A stretch of DNA of 5,501 nucleotides from LMUY01 sp964245075 (GCA_964245075.1 CAXTLC010000134.1:1-5501); one strand, 5' to 3'. Positions 1-5,463 are shown, numbered from the stretch's first letter. Numbers and translations: made by a program. The notes: a model not told the origin generated them from the sequence alone.

Positions 1-50
1 CCGCCGCCGCCGCCCGCACCGGCCCCGCCGCCGCCGCCCGCGCCGCCGCC
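1..50. repeat. Low-complexity GCC/GGC trinucleotide run
   Basis: The first 50 bases are near-continuous GCC/CCG triplets broken by single CGC, CCC and ACC triplets. In the minus-strand frame they encode the Gly/Ala run of the truncated exported protein. Such runs can change length by slippage in whole codons without breaking the frame. The run continues to the window edge, so its full extent is unknown. Confidence 0.7.
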
Positions 51-119
51 CGCTGCCCAAGCCGGACCGGCGAGTGAGGCCAGGAGGAGGCCGGCCGCCG
101 TCATCGTCAAAATCCGCAT
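1..119 (-). CDS. Secreted glycine-rich protein, N-terminal part only (cut by left window edge)
   Basis: Reading leftward from the ATG at 119-117 gives 39 codons with no stop before the window ends, so only the N-terminus is visible. Residues 1-22 form a textbook Sec signal peptide: a short basic start (MRIL), a hydrophobic core around TAAGLLLASLAG, and a PAWA cleavage motif near residue 22. After that the chain is almost pure Gly with occasional Ala, encoded by GGC/GCG-type codons. A second in-frame ATG at codon 6 (104-102) is a possible alternative start, but it would lose the Arg of the n-region. The Shine-Dalgarno is weak (GGGA a few bases upstream). The gene lies 171 bases beyond the esterase stop on the same strand. 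The function is unknown; a Gly-rich exported or surface protein is all that can be said. The signal peptide makes a real gene likely despite the low complexity. Confidence 0.62.
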   Translation of the reverse strand, partial: MRILTMTAAGLLLASLAGPAWAAGGGAGGGGGAGAGGGG

Positions 120-206
120 TGTCTTGATCCCGCCATTGCCCTGAACGCTACGCGGCAGAAGGCCGAAGGTTGAGGCGCGGGGCAAGCGGCCCCTTCACAC
201 CTTCGC

Positions 207-216
207 CACCGCGGTG
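207..216. other. 10-bp perfect palindrome CACCGCGGTG
   Basis: A self-complementary 10-mer lies in the 171-base gap between the esterase stop (291) and the truncated exported gene (start 119). Nearby, GGGGC (179-183) and GCCCC (189-193) form a 5-bp stem with a 5-base loop. Either could be part of a terminator or an operator in this gap. In such GC-rich DNA short palindromes are common by chance, and no T-tract follows, so this is only a weak candidate. Confidence 0.2.
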
Positions 217-290
217 CGCGCGCCCCTTATCCCCGATGCTCTCGAGCGCGACGGTCCGCGGCCAACAGGGGGCTTGGCGGAACGAAAGCC

Positions 291-1847
291 TCAGGCGGCG
301 GCAGCTGTTTCCCCGGCCGCCGGGGCCAGCCGCCGCCGGATCGCTTCCAGCGCGAACCCGCTTTCCACCCGCGGCGCGCAGAAGCCGCCTGCCGCCGGGG
401 CATGCCCGGCGTCGGCCGCGTTGTGGAACATCCCCCGGCTCCCGTCGTCCAGGAACGTCTCGGATGGCGCGCCTTCGGCCAGGATGACGTCATGCCCGGC
501 CAGCTCGACGTGGATGTAGTCGATCTCCCGGCAGCCATGCTCCTGCCGGATGGTGCCGCCGTTAACCAGCAGCCCGGCCGGCACCAGCACGCCATCCAGC
601 AGCATGGCGTGCAGCGGCGACACGCGCAGCGCCCGGCGCGGCAGCCCGCTGCCCAGGGATCCGGCGGCGAACACGATCGGCAGCAGGTGGTGCTGCCCCG
701 CCAGGAAGCGCCCGGCATAGCTGCGCCGGCCGATCCAGCGGACCGGCTCCGCCACGCCCGCCGCCGTCAGCACCCGGTCGCCGGCCGCGAGCCGTTCCAC
801 GCCCACCTCGCCGTCCGGCGTGGCGATGCGCGTGCCCGCGGCGAAGCAGGCGACGCCGAGTACCGCCAGCGCCTCGTTCGCGATGGCAGCCTGCCCGGTT
901 TCGGTGGGATGCATCTTGTCGAAGAACAGGTACTGGTTCTGCGCCGCCCCCGTCACCGCCGGCGGCGGGCTGTCGGCCGTGAAGCTGCCCGTGTAAACGG
1001 ACCCGGTCACGTTCAGCAGGCCGTATTCCTGCGGGTTCTCGATGGCGCCGTCGATCAGGCTGTAGGTGTCCTCCAGCTTCACCGTCGCCGTGCCGAGGTT
1101 CGCCGCGCCAAGGCCGGCCTTGAGCTGGGAATCGAAGCTGGACGCCAGGGCGGACGCCGCCGTTTCTGCGGCGGCCCCTCCGGCGGTGACGGCGGGGATC
1201 ATGCCGAGGTCCGGCACGTTCAGCACCAGCACCGACTGGGCGCCATCCGCAACAAGGCTCTGCACCGCCTTGATCTCGTTGTTCACCGACGCGGTCACGT
1301 CGGCCGCCGCCGTGCCGTTGGCCGAAAGCGCCGCGAAGTTTGGCGCGTCCAGGAGGTTCAACAGGTCGTTGGAGCCGCTCCACACCGTGTAGAGCGCCGT
1401 GGCGGCGGGCTTGGGCACCGCCCCCTGGAAGTTCGTGATCTGCGCGGCGAGGTCGGTTGCCGCCACCTGCACGCCCGTGTTCTCGCCGCTCGCCCCCGTC
1501 ACGGAGCCGCCGATGGCGAAATCGGTCCCTCCCGCAGCCCCGCCAGCGACGGTCTGGTAGCCCAGCGGCGTGGACAAGCCCACCGGCCCCGGACCCGGCA
1601 CGGCGATGCCCAGCGAGGCCGCCAGGTCCTGCACCCAGACCGGGCCGTTGCTGAACAGGCTGGCGCTCAGCGTCCCGCCCCCCGGCGCCGGGTAGGACGC
1701 CGCGTAGTAGGGCGGGCTGACCGGCTCGGGCGACAGGCCCAGCGTGGACGCGGCCGCGCTGTTGGTCAGCAGGTAGGCGTCCCCGGCGTCGGAAAGACTG
1801 TCGCCGAACGCATAGATGACCGAATAGGGGGAGGTCGTGCTAGCCAT
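291..1847 (-). CDS. SGNH/GDSL-type esterase fused to a C-terminal Hint_2-like domain
   Basis: 518 residues in two parts. Residues 8-331 are an SGNH/GDSL hydrolase. Block I is FGDSLSD at 14-20 (nucleophile Ser17), followed by FSNGPVW at 65-71, FAIGGS at 110-115, GSND at 158-161 (oxyanion Asn160) and DKMHP at 310-314 (catalytic Asp310 and His313). The full catalytic set is present, so an active ester hydrolase (lipase, esterase or similar) is expected; the substrate is unknown. Residues 333 to about 476 match a bacterial Hint_2 (hedgehog/intein-like) domain. It starts with ACFAAGTRI (Cys334 at the self-cleavage position), then has GDRVLT, a V-R-W-I-G strand, VSPLHAMLLDG (His413) and HVELAGHDVILAEGA. 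The chosen ATG has AGGAGA at 1863-1858, ten bases upstream, and starts just before the first strand. Upstream in-frame GTG 1904 and ATG 1898 would overlap the preceding gene. There is no signal peptide. The gene lies 22 bases after the membrane-protein gene, probably in one transcript. Confidence 0.93.
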   Translation of the reverse strand: MASTTSPYSVIYAFGDSLSDAGDAYLLTNSAAASTLGLSPEPVSPPYYAASYPAPGGGTLSASLFSNGPVWVQDLAASLGIAVPGPGPVGLSTPLGYQTVAGGAAGGTDFAIGGSVTGASGENTGVQVAATDLAAQITNFQGAVPKPAATALYTVWSGSNDLLNLLDAPNFAALSANGTAAADVTASVNNEIKAVQSLVADGAQSVLVLNVPDLGMIPAVTAGGAAAETAASALASSFDSQLKAGLGAANLGTATVKLEDTYSLIDGAIENPQEYGLLNVTGSVYTGSFTADSPPPAVTGAAQNQYLFFDKMHPTETGQAAIANEALAVLGVACFAAGTRIATPDGEVGVERLAAGDRVLTAAGVAEPVRWIGRRSYAGRFLAGQHHLLPIVFAAGSLGSGLPRRALRVSPLHAMLLDGVLVPAGLLVNGGTIRQEHGCREIDYIHVELAGHDVILAEGAPSETFLDDGSRGMFHNAADAGHAPAAGGFCAPRVESGFALEAIRRRLAPAAGETAAAA

Positions 1848-1857
1848 GAGGGCGGAC

Positions 1858-1863
1858 TCTCCT
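1858..1863 (-). promoter_or_regulatory. Ribosome binding site of the GDSL-Hint gene
   Basis: On the minus strand AGGAGA sits ten bases before the ATG at 1847-1845, in the 22-base gap after the membrane-protein stop. It decides the start in favour of 1847 over the GTG at 1904 and the ATG at 1898, which have no such site and lie inside the preceding gene. Confidence 0.7.
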
Positions 1864-1869
1864 GGTTGT

Positions 1870-2616
1870 TCACCCGCTGTAGCGCGAACCGGCGGCATGC
1901 GCACCAGCGCTTCCGCCGGTCCTCGCCCGCCACAGCAGCAGGATGGCGGCCAGCCCCGCTCCCGTGCAGGCCGTGCTCAACGGCAGCCCCAATCCGATGC
2001 CGCCGGCGCCGGCAAGGGCATCGCCGGCCGCCGTGCCGGCCGAGCGGACGGCCACGACGCTGCCCCAGTACCCCGCCGCCGCCGCCCAGCCGGACCGGCC
2101 CGCCACGGCGAGCACGGCAGCCAGCACCGCCGCCAGCAGGATCGAGGCCGGGCCGGGTCCCATGCCGAGCCCGTCCGCAACGCCGTCGCCGATGACGGTG
2201 CCCAGCGTGCCCGCGGCCAGCATCGCCGCCCAGTACCAGCCATCGGCCGAAACAGGCCCGCCACGCCCGCGGCCGGACGCCGGCTGAAGCAGCAGCAGCA
2301 CCAGCAGCGTTCCCAGCACGCCGGCCGTCCCGGCGTAGGGGAGCGCCAGGTCGTGGGTCGCGAGATCGGCGAGGTTGGTCGCGGCGGTGCGCAGCACCAC
2401 GATGGCGGCCCAGTACCAGGCCTCGGTCCGCACCCCGCTCCGCCGTTCCGCCCGAAGCAGGCCGGCGAAGGCCAGGGCAAGCAGCGGCAGCCCCCTGACG
2501 TGCCCCAGGTGCAGGACGTGGGAGGCGAAATCCCCCGAGTTCGCTCCGAACACGCTGGCTGCCGATAGCGCGGCCCAATACCGGGGGCCGATCGCGGGGA
2601 TGTTGGTGGGGCGCAT
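1870..2616 (-). CDS. Four-repeat integral membrane protein, DUF347/COG4705-like
   Basis: 248 residues, very hydrophobic, made of four internal repeats. Each begins with an aromatic-Trp pair and has an acidic residue at fixed spacing: Tyr13-Trp14 with Asp29, Tyr68-Trp69 with Asp84, Tyr128-Trp129 with Asp144, and Tyr183-Trp184 with Asp199. Each repeat contains two hydrophobic stretches, so about eight membrane segments are predicted. This is the layout of the 'repeat of unknown function' membrane-anchored family (DUF347, COG4705), whose biochemical role is not established. The Asp in each repeat lies in a Gly/Ala-rich membrane segment, which would suit ion or small-molecule handling, but that is inference. 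The start is uncertain. I chose ATG 2616 because repeat 1 begins right after it. ATG 2712 would add 32 Arg/Trp-rich residues and shorten the gap to the preceding gene to 16 bases. The downstream GDSL-Hint gene begins 22 bases after this stop. Confidence 0.85.
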   Translation of the reverse strand: MRPTNIPAIGPRYWAALSAASVFGANSGDFASHVLHLGHVRGLPLLALAFAGLLRAERRSGVRTEAWYWAAIVVLRTAATNLADLATHDLALPYAGTAGVLGTLLVLLLLQPASGRGRGGPVSADGWYWAAMLAAGTLGTVIGDGVADGLGMGPGPASILLAAVLAAVLAVAGRSGWAAAAGYWGSVVAVRSAGTAAGDALAGAGGIGLGLPLSTACTGAGLAAILLLWRARTGGSAGAHAAGSRYSG

Positions 2617-2728
2617 CGATGCAGTCCGGTCCAGGGTCCGCCGCCACCAACTCACCCGGCGCTTCGGTCCGCAAGCCCGCCACGGTGTCCGTTCCGTGAC
2701 ATCCGCCGCCATTCCGGCGCCATGCGGA

Positions 2729-3136
2729 TCAGCGCCGGTCGCAGGTCCCGGTCAGCGTGTTGTAGAACTGGCCCGCCCGGCATGGCGGAGCGGGCGCTGC
2801 CGGCCCCTGCGCCCCCGGCGCGTAGCTGGCCGCCGCCGGACGAGGCGGCACGGGGACCGGAACGGCGGGCGGAACGAAGCGCGGCGGCGGGTATCCGTAC
2901 CCTGGCGGAAGCGGATAGGGGTACGCCGAAGGGTAATAGCCGTAGGGGTAGTACGGGTAGTAGCCGTAGGGATAATATGGGTAGGGCCGGGCGATCGCCG
3001 TTCCCACCACGGTGCCGACCCCGAGTCCCACCGCAGTCCCGAACAGGAAGCCGCCTCCGCCCCACGCCTCGGCGGGCCTGGCGACGGCGGTGCAGGCCGT
3101 TGCTGCGGCAAGTCCGGCGTAAAGAAGCTTCCTCAT
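2729..3136 (-). CDS. Small exported Gly- and Tyr/Pro-rich protein with two-cysteine tail
   Basis: 135 residues. Residues 1-24 are a Sec signal peptide (MRKLLYAGLAA core, cleavage after RPAEA). Residues 26-48 are Gly-rich and hydrophobic, with small residues spaced as in a glycine-zipper helix (GTAVGLGVGTVVGTA). Residues 52-83 are almost only Tyr, Pro and Gly and contain the octapeptide YPYYPYGY twice in tandem. A Pro/Ala/Val linker follows, then a short tail CRAGQFYNTLTGTC with Cys119 and Cys132 positioned for a disulphide. The start at 3136 is preceded by AGGA at 3148-3145, eight bases away; the longer reading from 3175 would bury the signal peptide. Similar short exported Tyr/Pro-rich proteins are common hypotheticals in alphaproteobacteria. 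A periplasmic or envelope-associated location is likely; the function is unknown. It lies upstream of the membrane-protein gene on the same strand, with a gap of 112 bases (16 if ATG 2712 is used there). Confidence 0.88.
   Translation of the reverse strand: MRKLLYAGLAAATACTAVARPAEAWGGGGFLFGTAVGLGVGTVVGTAIARPYPYYPYGYYPYYPYGYYPSAYPYPLPPGYGYPPPRFVPPAVPVPVPPRPAAASYAPGAQGPAAPAPPCRAGQFYNTLTGTCDRR
2936..2983 (-). repeat. Two tandem 24-base units encoding YPYYPYGY
   Basis: The minus strand encodes residues 52-59 and 60-67 of the small exported protein as two identical octapeptides. The DNA copies differ at several third codon positions (TAT/TAC, CCA/CCG), so the repeat is kept at protein level and is not a fresh duplication. 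A degenerate third copy (YPSAYPYP) follows at residues 68-75 in the protein. Confidence 0.8.
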
Positions 3137-3236
3137 GGCTTTGTTCCTGCTCCCGATTGCCTCGTTGCCACACATCCCGGCATTCGGCCCGCGGGGTCAA
3201 ATCTCGAAATGTGACAAACCGCAGCGCCGCTCAGGC

Positions 3237-3256
3237 GTCAGGCCGATTCACCTGAC
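3237..3256. promoter_or_regulatory. Possible operator: dyad GTCAGG-N8-CCTGAC
   Basis: Perfect 6-bp inverted arms are separated by eight bases (GTCAGG 3237-3242, CCTGAC 3251-3256), giving a 14-base centre-to-centre spacing that suits a dimeric regulator. It lies about 100 bases upstream of the Tyr/Pro-protein start and downstream of the possible minus-strand promoter. A second TCAGGC directly precedes the left arm (3231-3236). No regulator is encoded in the window, so this rests on symmetry alone. Confidence 0.25.
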
Positions 3257-3277
3257 ACAACGGCGGCGGCGCAGCAA

Positions 3278-3307
3278 AATGTAGCAGAGGACAAAGTATT
3301 GTAACAA
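3278..3307 (-). promoter_or_regulatory. Possible sigma-70-type promoter for the Tyr/Pro-protein gene
   Basis: Read on the minus strand, TTGTTA (3307-3302) and TACATT (3283-3278) are separated by 18 bases and resemble -35 and -10 boxes. The site lies in the AT-rich part of the intergenic region and would give a leader of roughly 135 bases before the ATG at 3136. The matches are imperfect and no transcript data are available. Confidence 0.25.
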
Positions 3308-3522
3308 AGCATCGGCCCGGGACAGACTATCCAGCTCAAAGCGATGGAGGACCAGCCGGCCTTTGTTGGATTCATCCAGGGTCTTGTTGCCGCAAATAAC
3401 GATATGTTGTTTTTCGCTTGTGGATCGAGTTGCGTCCGCGTCGCGCCGTTCATCGTTCGGCTTGTCGCAGAGGTCGAACGCGGCAGCGTTCCGGGCGCCC
3501 GATGGCCGGGCCGCCACCACCA

Positions 3523-3528
3523 GGGAGG
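3523..3528 (+). promoter_or_regulatory. Ribosome binding site of the ferritin-like gene
   Basis: GGGAGG lies eight bases before ATG 3537, an ideal spacing. It settles the start: the same frame is open upstream to about 3363, but that extension has no such site and reads as intergenic sequence. Confidence 0.8.
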
Positions 3529-3536
3529 AATTCAAC

Positions 3537-4535
3537 ATGGAAGTTCCAGATCAGATTCTCGAAGCCGGGCGGGCCGCCTTGGAACGCCGCGCCATGTTCA
3601 AGCGCGCGGGCGTGAGCGTTCTCGGCGTGGCGTCCATGGCCGCGCTGGGCGTCGCCGCCGCCGCCGTCAACCCGGCGCAAGCGTCCTCCACCATCGTCCC
3701 GGCCACGGCGCCGCCGACGGCCAACGACATCAACATCCTGAACTTCGCCCTCAACCTCGAGTACCTCGACTCGACGTTCTACCACATCGCATTGCTTGGC
3801 ACCCCGCTCGCTGCCGCCGACACGGTCAGTGGCAACGGCGCCACCCCGGGCGCCACGCCGCTGATGACGGGCGCCGGCCCGGTTCCGTTCCAGACCGACA
3901 TCATCCGCCAGCTCGGCCAGGATCTCGCGGCGGACGAGCAGGCCCAGGTCCGGTTCATCCGCAACACGCTTGGCGCCTCGGCCGTGGGGCTCCCGCTGAT
4001 CGACCTGAGCGTCGGCCCCACCAGCGCCTTCAACATGGTCGCCCTGCAATCGGGCTACATCCAGCCGGGGCAGATCTTCAATCCGTACCGGGACGAGAAC
4101 TCCTTCCTGCTCGGCGGCTACATCTTCGAGGACGTCGCGGTGACGGCCTACGGCGGCTCCGCGGCGCTGCTGTCGCAGGCCAGCGCCCTGGTGCAGTACG
4201 CGTCCTCGCTGCAAAGCGTGGAAGCCTACCACGCCGCCACCATCCGCACCTTGCTCGCCATCCGCGGCGGCGGCGCCGCGACCGACGGCATCTCCAACCT
4301 GCGTTCGATGCTGTCCAGCGGCGCAGCCCCCGGCACCCCGAACGGCGACGACTTCGGCACGCTCGACCCGGTCAGCGGCGACGTGGTGCTCGCCCCCGTC
4401 GACGCGAACGGCCTGAGCTACCGCCGCAGCGTCGCGCAGGTGCTGAACATCGTTTACGGCAACGTGAACCGCACGCCGGGCTTGTTCTTCCCGAACGGCC
4501 TGAACGTGCTGCCGGGCGTGACCGGGTTCAGCTGA
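3537..4535 (+). CDS. Exported ferritin-like domain protein (Ferritin_2, desiccation-related type)
   Basis: 332 residues. The N-terminus has a 16-residue lead, then RRAMFK at 17-22, a hydrophobic stretch at about 24-43 and a PAQA cleavage site near residue 49. This looks like a Tat-type signal with an imperfect twin-arginine motif. The mature part opens with NDINILNFALNLEYLDSTFY (63-82), the signature first helix of Ferritin_2/desiccation-related proteins. Further helices carry DEQAQVRFIR (133-142), FEDVAVTAY (197-205) and VEAYHAATIR (228-237). Expected di-metal ligands Glu75, Glu134, Glu198, Glu229 and His232 are present, but position 137, usually His in ExxH, is Gln. The C-terminal SVAQVLNIVYG and FFPNGLN segments are also typical of the family. 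The protein is likely periplasmic; a role in metal binding or stress protection is inferred, as the family's activity is poorly defined. The gene is alone on its strand, with a hairpin 10 bases after the stop. Confidence 0.93.
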   Translation: MEVPDQILEAGRAALERRAMFKRAGVSVLGVASMAALGVAAAAVNPAQASSTIVPATAPPTANDINILNFALNLEYLDSTFYHIALLGTPLAAADTVSGNGATPGATPLMTGAGPVPFQTDIIRQLGQDLAADEQAQVRFIRNTLGASAVGLPLIDLSVGPTSAFNMVALQSGYIQPGQIFNPYRDENSFLLGGYIFEDVAVTAYGGSAALLSQASALVQYASSLQSVEAYHAATIRTLLAIRGGGAATDGISNLRSMLSSGAAPGTPNGDDFGTLDPVSGDVVLAPVDANGLSYRRSVAQVLNIVYGNVNRTPGLFFPNGLNVLPGVTGFS

Positions 4536-4545
4536 GGGCTGGAAC

Positions 4546-4567
4546 GGGCCGGCCTTCAGGCCGGCCC
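4546..4567 (+). terminator. GC-rich hairpin after the ferritin-like gene
   Basis: GGGCCGGCC (4546-4554) and GGCCGGCCC (4559-4567) form a perfect 9-bp stem around the tetraloop TTCA. It begins ten bases after the stop at 4535, the expected place for a transcription terminator. No T-run follows, so it may act as a Rho-assisted or 3'-end-stabilising structure. It lies between two convergent genes. Confidence 0.6.
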
Positions 4568-4584
4568 TGTCCGCCGCATCAGCC

Positions 4585-4604
4585 CGGAAGCGGCACCACT
4601 TCCG
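4585..4604 (-). terminator. Weak hairpin after the right-end gene
   Basis: CGGAAG (4585-4590) and CTTCCG (4599-4604) form a 6-bp stem with an 8-base loop, starting six bases beyond the minus-strand stop at 4611. The position fits a terminator for that gene, but the stem is short and no T-run follows in the minus direction. Confidence 0.3.
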
Positions 4605-4610
4605 CGGCGG

Positions 4611-5459
4611 TCAAGCGGAAGGCGGGTCCGACAAAGCCGAAAGCACAGCGGCTTGGCCGTGCTCACGATACAGGTCGTCGCGGTTGATCTCAGAATTCGT
4701 CAGGTACAAGCGGAGCGCGGATTTGTGGTACGCGCTGCCTTCGCAGGCACGCCTGACCACGTAGTCGGCGGCATCCCATGAAAAATCGAAGGGGGAGCCA
4801 GCCTCCAGATGCCGGATGAACGGGGTTGCGCTCGACACCTCGATCATCTCCCATCCCTCGATGCGCGCCTGCGTGTTGTCGAAGTCATGCAGCAGCAAGT
4901 CCTTCCACGGAACATCCAGGCGCAGTTCCCAGAAGCAGGCTGGAGCCGGGTCATCGGGTTGCGCTTGTTCGCCTTGCTCGTGGTGGCTGAGGTCCGTTTC
5001 TGCTTGCCGGCACTTGTCGGTGGGGAAGGAATGCCGCTCCCGGTGGGCCGCGAAATCCTCCGCCGGCATCAGCATGACGACGCTGCCCGTGCGTTCCGGA
5101 TCGTATAGGTTCAGGCTCCCCCCAAGTTTCGACATGATCCGGGAATGCAGCCTTGCAAGCGTCCCCTCATCCGGTGCGTGGGGGAGTGCTTCCCGGCCCC
5201 ACAACGACCCATCCGCCTCGAACCAGGCAATCCGCTGGCCGTCCAGCACTAGGGTGCTTCCGTCATACGAGATCGGCACCGACAACTCCGGCTGACCATC
5301 CAGGAGGCGTCGCACCGCATACACCTCCAAGCGGGTGGCCGATGACCCCGGCGGCAGCCGTTCCAGAAAATCCCGTAACAGCGGATTGGCTACCTGGTCG
5401 AATTCAGGAAACGATCCGTACGAGACGAACATGTTGAGACTGGTCCGAAGCCGGAGCAT
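4611..5459 (-). CDS. Hypothetical protein of about 282 residues, no family recognised
   Basis: I do not recognise this protein. It is soluble, acidic to neutral, with no signal peptide and no clear membrane segment. Residues 14-140 have a mixed alpha/beta look, including VPISYDGSTLVLDGQRIAWF (61-80) and SVVMLMPAEDF (126-136). Residues 143-174 form a polar, low-order linker (Glu, Gln, His, Asp, Pro). Residues 175-270 are a second segment rich in Trp, Phe, Tyr and acidic residues, including FWELRLDVPWKDLLLHDFDN (176-195) and SPFDFSWDAADYVVRRACEG (222-241). A two-domain layout is inferred. The start at ATG 5459 has GGAGG (5468-5464) four bases upstream. The frame stays open to the right window edge through a GTG at 5483, so a start outside the window cannot be excluded; ATG 5432 is another option. 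Codon third positions are visibly less GC-biased than in the other genes, which suggests acquisition. It converges on the ferritin-like gene with a 75-base gap. Confidence 0.8.
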   Translation of the reverse strand: MLRLRTSLNMFVSYGSFPEFDQVANPLLRDFLERLPPGSSATRLEVYAVRRLLDGQPELSVPISYDGSTLVLDGQRIAWFEADGSLWGREALPHAPDEGTLARLHSRIMSKLGGSLNLYDPERTGSVVMLMPAEDFAAHRERHSFPTDKCRQAETDLSHHEQGEQAQPDDPAPACFWELRLDVPWKDLLLHDFDNTQARIEGWEMIEVSSATPFIRHLEAGSPFDFSWDAADYVVRRACEGSAYHKSALRLYLTNSEINRDDLYREHGQAAVLSALSDPPSA

Positions 5460-5463
5460 GCAA

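Larger units (their letters stand above)
3137..3536. other. Divergent intergenic region, 400 bases, relatively AT-rich
   Basis: This stretch separates the minus-strand Tyr/Pro-protein gene from the plus-strand ferritin-like gene, so it should hold promoters for both. The part at about 3200-3430 is clearly richer in A and T than the flanking genes. It holds a possible minus-strand promoter (3278-3307) and a dyad GTCAGG-N8-CCTGAC (3237-3256). AACAAAG at 3303-3309 and CTTTGTT at 3361-3367 are inverted copies about 50 bases apart. Open frames cross it on both strands, but none has a ribosome binding site or a recognisable product. I could not pick a plus-strand promoter with confidence. Confidence 0.7.

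Noticed and set aside
1..50. Possible CRISPR or satellite-like array from the GCC run
   Set aside because: It is a simple trinucleotide run without spacers and is in frame with a signal-peptide protein.
334..750. An intein that splices the GDSL protein
   Set aside because: The Hint-like part is at the C-terminus with no following extein, and it looks like Hint_2, not a splicing intein; self-cleavage is possible but splicing is not supported.
402..2195. A 597-codon open frame on the plus strand across the esterase and membrane-protein genes
   Set aside because: It is antisense to two recognisable genes. Its translation is Arg/His/Gly/Pro-rich without any domain, as expected for a mirror frame in GC-rich DNA, and it lacks a ribosome binding site.
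1766..2683. A 305-codon minus-strand frame overlapping the membrane-protein gene
   Set aside because: It is the same strand in another frame. The product is Arg/Gly-rich and has no hydrophobic repeat pattern, while the chosen frame has four clean membrane repeats.
3248..3538. A 96-codon minus-strand frame in the divergent intergenic region
   Set aside because: Its composition is fairly normal, but it starts inside the ferritin-like gene's start codon region, has no Shine-Dalgarno sequence and no recognisable feature. The open frame is explained by the AT-richer intergenic DNA.
3344..4687. A 447-codon plus-strand frame across the ferritin-like gene
   Set aside because: The translation is Arg/Pro/His-rich low-information sequence. 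The ferritin-like frame has a strong ribosome binding site and family motifs.
4816..5295. A 159-codon plus-strand frame opposite the right-end gene
   Set aside because: It is Ser/Arg/Cys-rich, has no ribosome binding site and is antisense to a frame with a GGAGG site and normal protein composition.
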